12,278 bases of DNA from Candidatus Gastranaerophilales bacterium. GTDB lineage: Bacteria > Cyanobacteriota > Vampirovibrionia > Gastranaerophilales > Gastranaerophilaceae. Location: positions 1-12,278 of the forward strand of contig CALUSZ010000013.1 of assembly GCA_944323495.1 (NCBI GenBank), given 5' to 3'. The notes under the pieces were generated by a model. The model was not told the origin of the DNA, made no database searches, and was given only the letters and a program-made list of their open reading frames with translations. The position numbers were made by a program, and so were the translations under genes. Shown here piece after piece: positions 1 to 6,422 of this stretch. How positions within the stretch are numbered: position 1 is the first letter of the stretch; every line of letters starts with the position of its first letter.

Positions 1-2711
1 AAGTTGGTATGGGTGCAATTATGGTCGGTGGTGCAGTCGGTTCTGTCAGAAGCGGCGCAAAAGGGCGCAAAGCTAATCAGGAACAGGCAAAATTTGACAA
101 CATGGCAAAAGAAGCTGTAAACGAACCGTTCCCTTCAACAATTGAGGGAAATCCGGAAGTATTCGGTGTTAAGCCAAAAGCAAAAACAGAACCGGTAAAA
201 CCTGCGAGCAAACCTGCAGTAACAGCTGATATGTCGATTGAAGCGATGAAAGAATTAGCTAAGACTCCGGAAGGTGTAAGACAACTTGAGGAGGCCGGTT
301 TAGTAATTACTAAAAACACTGTATCAAAGTTAGAAAATGTCTATGAAGGCCAAAGCCAATCCCCTGCAAGACGGATTAAGAAGCTTGATTTAACAGGAAC
401 TCCGGAAGAGGTTGTAGCTAAAAACCCAGGCTTAAAATATGATGCCGAGCAGGGCAAGTTCTTCCGTGAAGTATCATGGGACGGCGGAAAGACTATGGAG
501 CGTATGTATGTTGATGCATCTGATCCAAAGGGTTATTTTATGATTCAATATGGTAAAGAACCATGGGACGGAGCTTTATTAGGCGGAACAGAGGCAGCAA
601 AATCTTATGTAGAACCTAATGCATATAACGCTACAGGTGCAAAAAACTACTTGAAACCAGAAGAGATGGGTTACGAATGGACAGAAGCATCTAAAGCAGC
701 GCCAGTAAGATTTGCCGAGGTTCCGGAAGGTGTTAAAGGTATAGTCGGCAAAGAAGGCTTCCAACCTATAACCGATGGTAATCAAGTTATTGCAATAGAT
801 GTCAAAGGCCAGCCTTATATTAACACTGTGGACTATGTAAGAAACAATACCAAAGGGCTTTCTCAAGATGCTGTTAAAGTGCTGGATAAGGTTGAGGGAA
901 AAACTGCTCAGACAGCAGAAGCCCCTGCCCCGGCTAAACCGTCTGTCAGCCAAGAACTAAAAGCTCAATTAACAGATGCTTTAAAAGATGTAAAAGATGT
1001 AAAATATGATAAAAATGAAGTTTTGAGTATGATAGATAAATATCCGGAGGTGGTGACAAGGCTTGCGGAATATAAAACGCCTAACGGAGAGCCATTGTTT
1101 AAGCCTGCAGAAATTAATGATATATTATTTCATTGCAAAAATACTATTGAATCAAATCCGGAAAATCTTTTTGCGGTATTAAATAATCCTAAAGTAATTG
1201 CATCTATAATGAGTTATGATAATAAGGTTTTAGGTCTATTTAAAAACGATTTAGTTGACCCTTTCCCTTCAGCAATTAAGGGAAATTCGGTGAAGGCAAA
1301 AGCGGCAGAAACTGCTGCTGGTAAAGCAGAAGCCCCTGCCCCGGCTAAACCGTCTGTCAGCCAAGAACTAAAAGCTCAATTAACAGATGCTTTAAAAGAT
1401 GTAAAATATGATAAAAATGAAGTTTTGAGTATGATAGATAAATATCCGGAGGTGGTGACAAGGCTTGCGGAATATAAAACGCCTAACGGAGAGCCATTGT
1501 TTAAACCGGCAGAAATTAATGATATATTATTTCATTGCAAAAATACTATTGAATCAAATCCGGAAAATCTTTTTGCGGTATTAAATAATCCTAAAGTAAT
1601 TGCATCTATAATGAGTTATGATAATAAAGTTTTAGGTCTATTTAAAAACGATTTAGTTGACCCTTTCCCTTCAACGATTAAGGGAAATGCTGTTAAACCT
1701 CAAGAAACCAACAGAAAGCTTATTCTTGGTAATAATACAACCTCTCCTGCAAACGCTAACTCGCTAATAATGAAAAACTATGCAGAGGCTAACGGATACA
1801 GTATTGCGAAAGATAACGTTGGTAATTATGTATTAGAAAATGCTAAAGGACAGATAAAAGAAGTTATTACTGATCGAGTCAGTTATAAATATGAATATGA
1901 TTCTGCTGGCAGACTTAAATCAAGAATAGAGTATAATAAAACCGGTTCTCCAGCTGGCTTTATAAAATATGAATATAATAATGGCGTAGTGACGATGACA
2001 ATCTTTGAATTCGCTTCCAGATTAAAAGAACCTCTTGCAACAACAATGAAAATAAATGCTGATGGAACGTCGGTTGGTGTAGATGGTGGTTATCGCCCCA
2101 CTACACAAGCAGAGCAAAAAGCCTTAAAAGAGCTGGGTCTTAAGCCGTTGGATCTAAAAAAGGAACCTGGGGCGAACAATGCAAAGCTTGTAGATATAAA
2201 AGCAGAAGATATACAAAGCATAGATATTAATACATTTAATACACATTTTGAAAATGTCGCAGAACATATTGCAAACTCGACAACGACAAGTATTAAAGGG
2301 CTGGATACACCAAACCCGATAAAAATAACTTTAGACGCAAAAGGAAGGACAGTATCTTCTGAAAAACTTCTATATGGAGATCGAATAGAATATTCTGACA
2401 AGTATTATAATGACAAAGGTGAAATTATTGCAGCACGAGAATATGACTATGATCGCAGCACAAGTACGCGGACAAATCTGTCAAAAGAAATTAAATATGA
2501 AGATGGCGTCACTTATACAAAATCATACAATAAAGATGGAAGCATAGAATATTTTGAAATAAGTGAAAAAAACGTACTGAGAGATGGGCGACCTATCGAA
2601 AAAGTAACAAAATATGATGCGAAAGGAAAGGTTATAGAAGTGAATATATTTTCAGACAATAATTGGACAATTGAATGGAATCCCCATTTGGAACAATATA
2701 TGACTAAATGA
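1..2711 (+). CDS. Large modular hypothetical protein, N-terminus cut by window edge
   Basis: I do not recognise the family. The reading frame is open to the left edge; the first in-window ATG is at 9, but it sits inside a Gly-rich hydrophobic stretch (VGMGAIMVGGAVG), so the real start is probably upstream. Counting from that ATG (900 residues): a basic/helical N-terminal part with motif PFPSTIEGN at 40-48, a Lys/Pro linker, a mixed domain of about 130-300 rich in aromatic residues and Gly, two near-identical all-helical modules at 303-426 and 440-560 separated by an Ala/Lys linker, then a beta-rich tail. The tail has YD-like strands (YKYEYDSAGRLKSRIEYN near 625; more between about 773 and 900). 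No catalytic motif is visible. Tandem modules, Pro/Ala linkers and a YD-like tail suggest a structural, surface or effector-like protein, but this is inference. The gene ends in TGA and is followed by a hairpin. Confidence 0.8.
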   Translation, partial: VGMGAIMVGGAVGSVRSGAKGRKANQEQAKFDNMAKEAVNEPFPSTIEGNPEVFGVKPKAKTEPVKPASKPAVTADMSIEAMKELAKTPEGVRQLEEAGLVITKNTVSKLENVYEGQSQSPARRIKKLDLTGTPEEVVAKNPGLKYDAEQGKFFREVSWDGGKTMERMYVDASDPKGYFMIQYGKEPWDGALLGGTEAAKSYVEPNAYNATGAKNYLKPEEMGYEWTEASKAAPVRFAEVPEGVKGIVGKEGFQPITDGNQVIAIDVKGQPYINTVDYVRNNTKGLSQDAVKVLDKVEGKTAQTAEAPAPAKPSVSQELKAQLTDALKDVKDVKYDKNEVLSMIDKYPEVVTRLAEYKTPNGEPLFKPAEINDILFHCKNTIESNPENLFAVLNNPKVIASIMSYDNKVLGLFKNDLVDPFPSAIKGNSVKAKAAETAAGKAEAPAPAKPSVSQELKAQLTDALKDVKYDKNEVLSMIDKYPEVVTRLAEYKTPNGEPLFKPAEINDILFHCKNTIESNPENLFAVLNNPKVIASIMSYDNKVLGLFKNDLVDPFPSTIKGNAVKPQETNRKLILGNNTTSPANANSLIMKNYAEANGYSIAKDNVGNYVLENAKGQIKEVITDRVSYKYEYDSAGRLKSRIEYNKTGSPAGFIKYEYNNGVVTMTIFEFASRLKEPLATTMKINADGTSVGVDGGYRPTTQAEQKALKELGLKPLDLKKEPGANNAKLVDIKAEDIQSIDINTFNTHFENVAEHIANSTTTSIKGLDTPNPIKITLDAKGRTVSSEKLLYGDRIEYSDKYYNDKGEIIAAREYDYDRSTSTRTNLSKEIKYEDGVTYTKSYNKDGSIEYFEISEKNVLRDGRPIEKVTKYDAKGKVIEVNIFSDNNWTIEWNPHLEQYMTK
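126..152 (+). repeat. Third, isolated copy of the module-end motif PFPS[TA]I[EK]GN
   Basis: These 27 bases encode PFPSTIEGN and closely match the ends of both modules (1260-1286 and 1662-1688). The bases match the module ends at nearly every position from TTCCCTTCA to GGGAAAT. It may be the end of a further, diverged module lying left of the window. Confidence 0.75.
915..1286 (+). repeat. Tandem intragenic module, copy 1 (372 nt)
   Basis: First copy of a repeat that encodes residues 303-426 of the large protein, running from AEAPAPAKPSV to the motif PFPSAIKGN. It differs from copy 2 by five substitutions and one extra 9-nt unit. The extra unit is a direct repeat GATGTAAAA (987-995 and 996-1004), adding residues KDV, as expected from replication slippage. 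Confidence 0.97.
1326..1688 (+). repeat. Tandem intragenic module, copy 2 (363 nt)
   Basis: Second copy, residues 440-560. The period is 411 nt, including a 39-nt linker (1287-1325). Aligned to copy 1, only five of 363 bases differ. Three are silent; the other two fall in one codon (GCA to ACG, Ala to Thr) in the terminal PFPS[A/T]IKGN motif. Predicted all alpha-helical from composition. Confidence 0.97.
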
Positions 2712-2734
2712 AGACAAAGTTGTAATGGTAGTAT

Positions 2735-2757
2735 GCGGGAAATCTATGATTTCCCGC
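2735..2757. terminator. Hairpin between convergent genes
   Basis: Perfect 10-bp stem GCGGGAAATC / GATTTCCCGC with loop TAT, 24 nt after the stop of the large protein and 21 nt beyond the stop of the convergent small gene. No good T-tract follows on either strand (TTCGAATATA on plus), so it is a weak or factor-assisted bidirectional terminator, or a 3'-end stabilising hairpin. Confidence 0.6.
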
Positions 2758-2777
2758 TTCGAATATACTTAATTATG

Positions 2778-3104
2778 TTATTTTATGTGTTTAAGGCTTC
2801 GAACCTGTTTTGTAATAACTTGAATGACTTTGCCAAGTGCCAGAAGCGCAGGGCTCGCAAGCGGTAAAGGTACCAGCATTCCAATAGCCCCCGCAACTAT
2901 AGGCAAGTCATCTATCGTCGTTTCTTGTTTCAGCTTTCTGCCGACGCTTTTGCTTATATTCAAAATTGTTGCGGTATCACCTTTCTTGTATATCTTAGAG
3001 GTTCTGAGCCCTATATCATATCCGTTTTTACCGGCTCTGGATACTCTAACTGTTGTATCTTTTATACTTCTGCTTGTATTAACTATTATTGGTAAAATCT
3101 TCAT
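2778..3104 (-). CDS. Small hypothetical protein with C-terminal hydrophobic segment
   Basis: Unrecognised protein of 108 residues from the ATG at 3104 (MKILPIIVNTSRSIKD). A TTG six codons upstream would give 114. The N-terminal two thirds are basic and polar. Then comes DDLPIVAGAIGMLVPLPLASP, continuing as a hydrophobic stretch to about residue 95, enough for one helix or hairpin in the membrane, followed by a basic tail ending in SLKHIK. No Shine-Dalgarno is seen before either start. Codon use (AGA, ATA, AAA) fits the neighbouring genes. The opposite strand also holds an open frame, but that one is unnaturally hydrophobic and has no ribosome site, so I prefer the minus gene. It lies divergent to lysS and may share its promoter region. 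The Gly/Pro-rich hydrophobic segment after acidic DD is its only distinctive feature. Confidence 0.65.
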   Translation of the reverse strand: MKILPIIVNTSRSIKDTTVRVSRAGKNGYDIGLRTSKIYKKGDTATILNISKSVGRKLKQETTIDDLPIVAGAIGMLVPLPLASPALLALGKVIQVITKQVRSLKHIK

Positions 3105-3114
3105 AACTATATTT

Positions 3115-3148
3115 TTGCACAAATATTATTTATGTTAAAATATTCTTA
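3115..3148 (+). promoter_or_regulatory. Putative lysS promoter (extended -10)
   Basis: TTGCAC (3115-3120) and the extended -10 TGTTAAAAT (TG at 3133-3134, TAAAAT at 3136-3141), spacing 15 bp, predict a start near 3148 and a leader of about 30 nt. The Shine-Dalgarno GAGGA (3164-3168) lies nine bases before the lysS ATG. Confidence 0.4.
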
Positions 3149-3154
3149 AGAATA
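3141..3154. promoter_or_regulatory. 14-bp perfect palindrome over the predicted lysS start site
   Basis: TATTCTTAAGAATA is a perfect inverted repeat in the lysS / small-gene intergenic region. It begins at the last base of the predicted -10 and spans the predicted start point, the position expected of a repressor operator. It is AT-rich, so chance is possible. Confidence 0.3.
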
Positions 3155-3177
3155 CTTTAAAATGAGGATTATACAAA

Positions 3178-4713
3178 ATGACACAACAGACAAAAGAGCC
3201 GATTTCGGCTAAAGAAACTATAAGGCAAACACGAATACAAAAGCTTGCAGAACTTGCTGATAAAGGAATTAATCCGTATCCATACTCTTTTGATAAAGAT
3301 GCGGATGCAAAATTTTTGCAAGACAAATACAAAGACCTTCCTGCAGGAGAAGAAACCGAAGATTTTTATTCTGTAGCAGGACGTGTTATGGCAATAAGAA
3401 ATTCCGGTATGTTTATTGATTTGATGGATGCTTCAGGAAAAATTCAAATTTTTTCTCACAAAGATAATATGGATCCGGAAATGGTAAAAACTCTGAAACT
3501 CGTTGATATCGGCGATATTCTTGGTTTCTATGGGTCTATAAGAAGAACTCCAAGAGGTGAATTATCGATAAAGGCAAAGACTTTTAAGATGCTCTCAAAG
3601 TCCTTGCTTCCGCTCCCGAATAAGCAGATTAGCGAGGAAAAACTCGAACAGCTTAAATCATATCATACAATGTCGGATACAGAAACTAAATACAGACAAA
3701 GATATGTAGATTTAATTGTTAATGAAAAGACAAGGGATACATTTAGAAAAAGAAGTCTTATTATCCAAAAAGTAAGAGAATATTTAACTAATCAGGGATT
3801 TTTGGAGGTTGAAACCCCTATGCTTCATACACAGGCTTCCGGGGCTAATGCAAGACCTTTTATAACGCATCATAATGCACTTGATATGGATTTAACATTG
3901 AGGATTGCGCCTGAATTACACCTAAAACGATTGATGGTAGGCGGCTTAAGCGAGAAAATATTTGAGCTTTCAAGATGTTTTAGAAATGAAGGTATTGATA
4001 CCCGCCACAACCCGGAATTTACTATGATTGAGCTCTATCAGTCTTATGTAGATTATAATGAAATGATGGCTTTAACGGAAAATCTTGTAGCATATGTAGC
4101 GCAGGAAGTTTTAGGTACAACCAAGATTAAGTATGGGGAAAATGAAATTGACCTTACGCCTCCTTGGGATAGGAAAACAATGCTTGGTGCAATCAAGGAA
4201 ATGACAGGTGTAGATTTTGGTGAGTTCTTTACAGCTAAAGAAGCTTATGATAAAGCTAAATCTATGCATATAGAAGTAGATGAAGAGATGAACTGGGGAC
4301 AGATTGTAGAGGCTGTTTTTGAGGCAACAGTAGAACCAACACTAATTCAGCCGGTTCATATTATTGATTACCCGAGAGAAATCTCTCCTCTGGCAAAAGT
4401 ACATCGTGACAATGACCGATTAACTGAAAGATTTGAAACAAGGGTTAACGGGTGGGAAATTGCAAATGCATTTTCTGAACTTACTGATCCAATCGACCAG
4501 CGCCACCGCTTTGAAGCGCAGGCTTTAGCTAAGGCAAATGGTGACGAGGAAGCAATGTCAATTGATGAGGATTATATTAATGCTCTTGAATATGGTCTAG
4601 CTCCAACCGGCGGAATGGGAATGGGAATCGACAGACTGGTAATGCTGCTTACAAATTCTCCTACTATAAGAGATGTAATCGCATTCCCGACATTGAAGAA
4701 AGTTGAAAATTAG
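3178..4713 (+). CDS. lysS: Lysyl-tRNA synthetase, class II
   Basis: Charges tRNA-Lys with lysine using ATP, in the cytoplasm. The 511 residues match the usual length of bacterial class II LysRS. An N-terminal OB-fold anticodon-binding domain occupies about 62-145 (FYSVAGRVMAIRNSGMFIDL onward). The class II catalytic core follows: motif 1 FLEVETPML (208-216), motif 2 FRNEGIDTRHNPEFTMIE (268-285), and motif 3 GLAPTGGMGMGIDRL (473-487) with its ATP-binding Arg. The lysine-pocket segment GWEIANAFSEL (425-435) is also intact. The ATG at 3178 is supported by the Shine-Dalgarno GAGGA at 3164-3168. It appears to be a single-gene unit: its own upstream promoter region, and a strong hairpin just after the stop. 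No T-box or other leader structure is visible, and the leader is too short for one. Confidence 0.98.
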   Translation: MTQQTKEPISAKETIRQTRIQKLAELADKGINPYPYSFDKDADAKFLQDKYKDLPAGEETEDFYSVAGRVMAIRNSGMFIDLMDASGKIQIFSHKDNMDPEMVKTLKLVDIGDILGFYGSIRRTPRGELSIKAKTFKMLSKSLLPLPNKQISEEKLEQLKSYHTMSDTETKYRQRYVDLIVNEKTRDTFRKRSLIIQKVREYLTNQGFLEVETPMLHTQASGANARPFITHHNALDMDLTLRIAPELHLKRLMVGGLSEKIFELSRCFRNEGIDTRHNPEFTMIELYQSYVDYNEMMALTENLVAYVAQEVLGTTKIKYGENEIDLTPPWDRKTMLGAIKEMTGVDFGEFFTAKEAYDKAKSMHIEVDEEMNWGQIVEAVFEATVEPTLIQPVHIIDYPREISPLAKVHRDNDRLTERFETRVNGWEIANAFSELTDPIDQRHRFEAQALAKANGDEEAMSIDEDYINALEYGLAPTGGMGMGIDRLVMLLTNSPTIRDVIAFPTLKKVEN

Positions 4714-4721
4714 ATTAATAA

Positions 4722-4745
4722 GGGCGGAGCCTGAAGGCTCCGCCC
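4722..4745. terminator. GC-rich hairpin between lysS and thiL
   Basis: Perfect 10-bp stem GGGCGGAGCC / GGCTCCGCCC, loop TGAA, starting nine bases after the lysS stop and ending 15 bases before the thiL ATG. It is followed by CCTGTATATA, not a T-tract, so it is not a classic intrinsic terminator. It could be a weak terminator, a 3' stabiliser for lysS mRNA, or a barrier to ribosome entry on thiL in read-through RNA. Confidence 0.6.
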
Positions 4746-4749
4746 CCTG

Positions 4750-4755
4750 TATATA
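4750..4755 (+). promoter_or_regulatory. Possible -10 element for a leaderless thiL mRNA
   Basis: TATATA five bases before the thiL ATG, preceded by TG, would place a transcript start at or next to the ATG at 4761. thiL has no Shine-Dalgarno, which fits. No clear -35 is possible because the GC hairpin occupies that region. Confidence 0.25.
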
Positions 4756-4760
4756 GAACA

Positions 4761-5624
4761 ATGAAAGAACTGGATTTTATTGAGATAATAAAAAGACAAA
4801 CCGGCAATAATTTTATAGGCGATGATTGCGCCTATCTTAAAGATTTGGGGATTGTAGTTTCTCAAGACAGTCTTGTGGAGGATGTACATTTTAAGCTTAG
4901 CTGGTGTACGCCTTATCAGCTCGGATACAAAGCTGTAACTGTTAATATAAGCGATATTTTAGCCTCAGGAGCTATTCCTGCCTATATAACAGTAGCTCTT
5001 TCTTTGCCTTCATACATAGAAGCCGCTTTTGTGGAGGATTTCTATAAAGGAGCTGAATCTGCTCTAAGAGGGGCTCAAATTATTGGCGGAGATATTACGG
5101 GATCTGATAAAGTATATGTTTCTATAACTGCAATCGGGCTTGCAAAAGGAAGAAAGATTTCTTCAAGAAAAAATGCTAAAGAGGGCTATGTTGTAATAAC
5201 AAAAGGAGATTTTGGAAAAAGTTCGTTGGGATTAAAAGAGTTAATGCTTGGAGGGAATAATAATGATTTAATCAAGACCCATTTAGAGCCTGAATTGGAA
5301 GAAAAATTTGCGTTTGAGATAGCAGCTCAAATACAAGACGATTATGCAATGATGGACACATCAGACGGATTAGCAGACGCATTGTTTAAGATTGCAGTAG
5401 AAAGCGAAGTCTCAATAGATGCAAGATATAGCGAAGGAATGTTCGGGGCTGAAGATTATAAACTTGTAGCGGCGGTTCCGGAAAACTTTTTAAGCAAGAT
5501 ATCAGATTATTATATTATAGGAAAAGTTGTAAAAAAATCTGATTATGTTCTTGATATAGATGGCAAAAAATATAGTAAGTATGATGAATTAGGAGTTTAC
5601 AATCATTTTAAGGAGGAAAAATGA
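4761..5624 (+). CDS. thiL: Thiamine-monophosphate kinase, short form
   Basis: Phosphorylates thiamine monophosphate to thiamine diphosphate with ATP, the last step of the pathway, in the cytosol. Family motifs of the PurM/ThiL/SelD fold appear in order: GDDCA (20-24), DSLVEDVHF (36-44), NISDILASGA (62-71), GGDITGS (109-115), DTSDGLADAL (199-208) and GAEDYKL (229-235). At 287 residues it is shorter than the usual 305-330. The shortening lies between DTSDGL and the EDY motif, where the loop is compressed to about 20 residues, and the EDY motif reads GAEDY rather than GGEDY. Metal- and nucleotide-binding acidic residues are retained, so it should be active. The start is fixed by the conserved N-terminus (MKELDFIEIIKRQ), though no ribosome site precedes it. 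The stop overlaps the ispD start (ATGA), implying translational coupling. Confidence 0.93.
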   Translation: MKELDFIEIIKRQTGNNFIGDDCAYLKDLGIVVSQDSLVEDVHFKLSWCTPYQLGYKAVTVNISDILASGAIPAYITVALSLPSYIEAAFVEDFYKGAESALRGAQIIGGDITGSDKVYVSITAIGLAKGRKISSRKNAKEGYVVITKGDFGKSSLGLKELMLGGNNNDLIKTHLEPELEEKFAFEIAAQIQDDYAMMDTSDGLADALFKIAVESEVSIDARYSEGMFGAEDYKLVAAVPENFLSKISDYYIIGKVVKKSDYVLDIDGKKYSKYDELGVYNHFKEEK

Positions 5625-6271
5625 ACAAGTTTTCATTGATAATAACAGCCGGAGGAACGTCTTCCAGATACGGAGGAGAAAATAAGCTTCTTGTAAAATT
5701 AAAAGACAAAACTGTTATAGAAGAAACTGTTTCAAAATTTACTGATTTTGATGAAATTGATGAAATAATTATTTCAGCCAATATTTCTATTATAGAAACA
5801 CTGAAGAATTTATTAACCAATCCGAAAATCCAAATTATTGAGGGTGGCAATACCAGACAAAAATCTGTTTATAATGCTCTTCAAATAGTAAAAAATGAAT
5901 ATGTCTTAATTCATGACGGTGCAAGGCCATTAATAAAAAAAGATACAATAGCGTATGTTCTGGAGGCTGTCTTAGATAAGGGTGCAGTTTCTGTTATGAC
6001 CAAAACTACAGATACAATAAAAGAAGTTGATGAAAACGGCAGAATTATAAGAACTATTGATCGTTCAAAATTATATAATACTCAAACTCCTCAAGGGTTT
6101 AAAACATCAGTTATTAAAAGTGTTCATGAAAAATTAAAGGACAGAAATTTTACGGATGACTGTTCTATGCTTGAATACCTTGATATTCCGGTATATATAG
6201 TAAATGGAAGTTATACAAATATTAAAATAACTATAAAAAGTGATTTAGATTTTGCAAAACTCTATATTTAG
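5621..6271 (+). CDS. ispD: 2-C-methyl-D-erythritol 4-phosphate cytidylyltransferase
   Basis: Joins CTP and methylerythritol phosphate to form CDP-methylerythritol, the third step of the MEP isoprenoid pathway; cytosolic. At 216 residues it is slightly shorter than the usual ~230. Nucleotidyltransferase signatures are present: AGGTSSRYGGENKLL (10-24) with Arg16 and Lys22, HDGARPL (98-104), a TKTTDTIKEVD segment, RSKLYNTQTPQGF (148-160), TDDCSMLE (178-185), and the C-terminal NIKIT (200-204) typical of IspD rather than other sugar nucleotidyltransferases. The start is well supported: ATG at 5621 overlaps the thiL stop and has the strong site AAGGAGG at 5610-5616. Nearest alternatives are TarI-type ribitol-phosphate cytidylyltransferases, which share the fold, but no tar/wall genes are nearby. 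The unit ends at the terminator at 6300-6335. Confidence 0.93.
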   Translation: MNKFSLIITAGGTSSRYGGENKLLVKLKDKTVIEETVSKFTDFDEIDEIIISANISIIETLKNLLTNPKIQIIEGGNTRQKSVYNALQIVKNEYVLIHDGARPLIKKDTIAYVLEAVLDKGAVSVMTKTTDTIKEVDENGRIIRTIDRSKLYNTQTPQGFKTSVIKSVHEKLKDRNFTDDCSMLEYLDIPVYIVNGSYTNIKITIKSDLDFAKLYI

Positions 6272-6299
6272 TTTGCCGGACTAAAACGAAATATTAATC

Positions 6300-6335
6300 A
6301 AATGCTTACATTAGTTTTTTAGTGTAAGCATTTTT
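6300..6335 (+). terminator. Intrinsic terminator of the thiL-ispD unit
   Basis: AAATGCTTACATTA (6300-6313) pairs with TAGTGTAAGCATTT (6320-6333) with one wobble pair and loop GTTTTT, followed directly by a T-run to 6335. It lies 28 nt after the ispD stop. The complementary A-run before the stem could also make it work on the other strand. Confidence 0.85.
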
Positions 6336-6400
6336 ACGTATTTTATCGAAAAAATATTCTGTTGTATAGTTGAATAGATAAGTGCATTTTCACCTTTTAT

Positions 6401-6422
6401 AGTGTTATCGGGTGGTAACACT
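6401..6422 (+). promoter_or_regulatory. Hairpin abutting a start codon
   Basis: AGTGTTATC (6401-6409) pairs with GGTAACACT (6414-6422), one wobble pair, loop GGGT. The stem ends at the base just before the ATG at 6423. The only Shine-Dalgarno-like bases (GGGTGG, 6410-6415) lie in its loop and 3' arm, so folding should hinder initiation. CACC at 6391-6394 could compete for the GGTG. Confidence 0.45.

Noticed and set aside
915..1688. Tandem repeats considered as CRISPR or mobile element
   Set aside because: The units are over 360 nt, in frame inside one gene, with no spacers, terminal inverted repeats or transposase.
2790..2815. GGTTCGAA on the minus strand resembling a tRNA T-arm
   Set aside because: No acceptor, D or anticodon stems can be formed around it; it encodes the C-terminus of the small protein.
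2824..3138. Plus-strand open frame of 104 codons opposite the small minus-strand gene
   Set aside because: No ribosome site, extreme hydrophobicity typical of an antisense shadow, and it would run into the lysS promoter region; the minus-strand frame has more natural composition and codon use.
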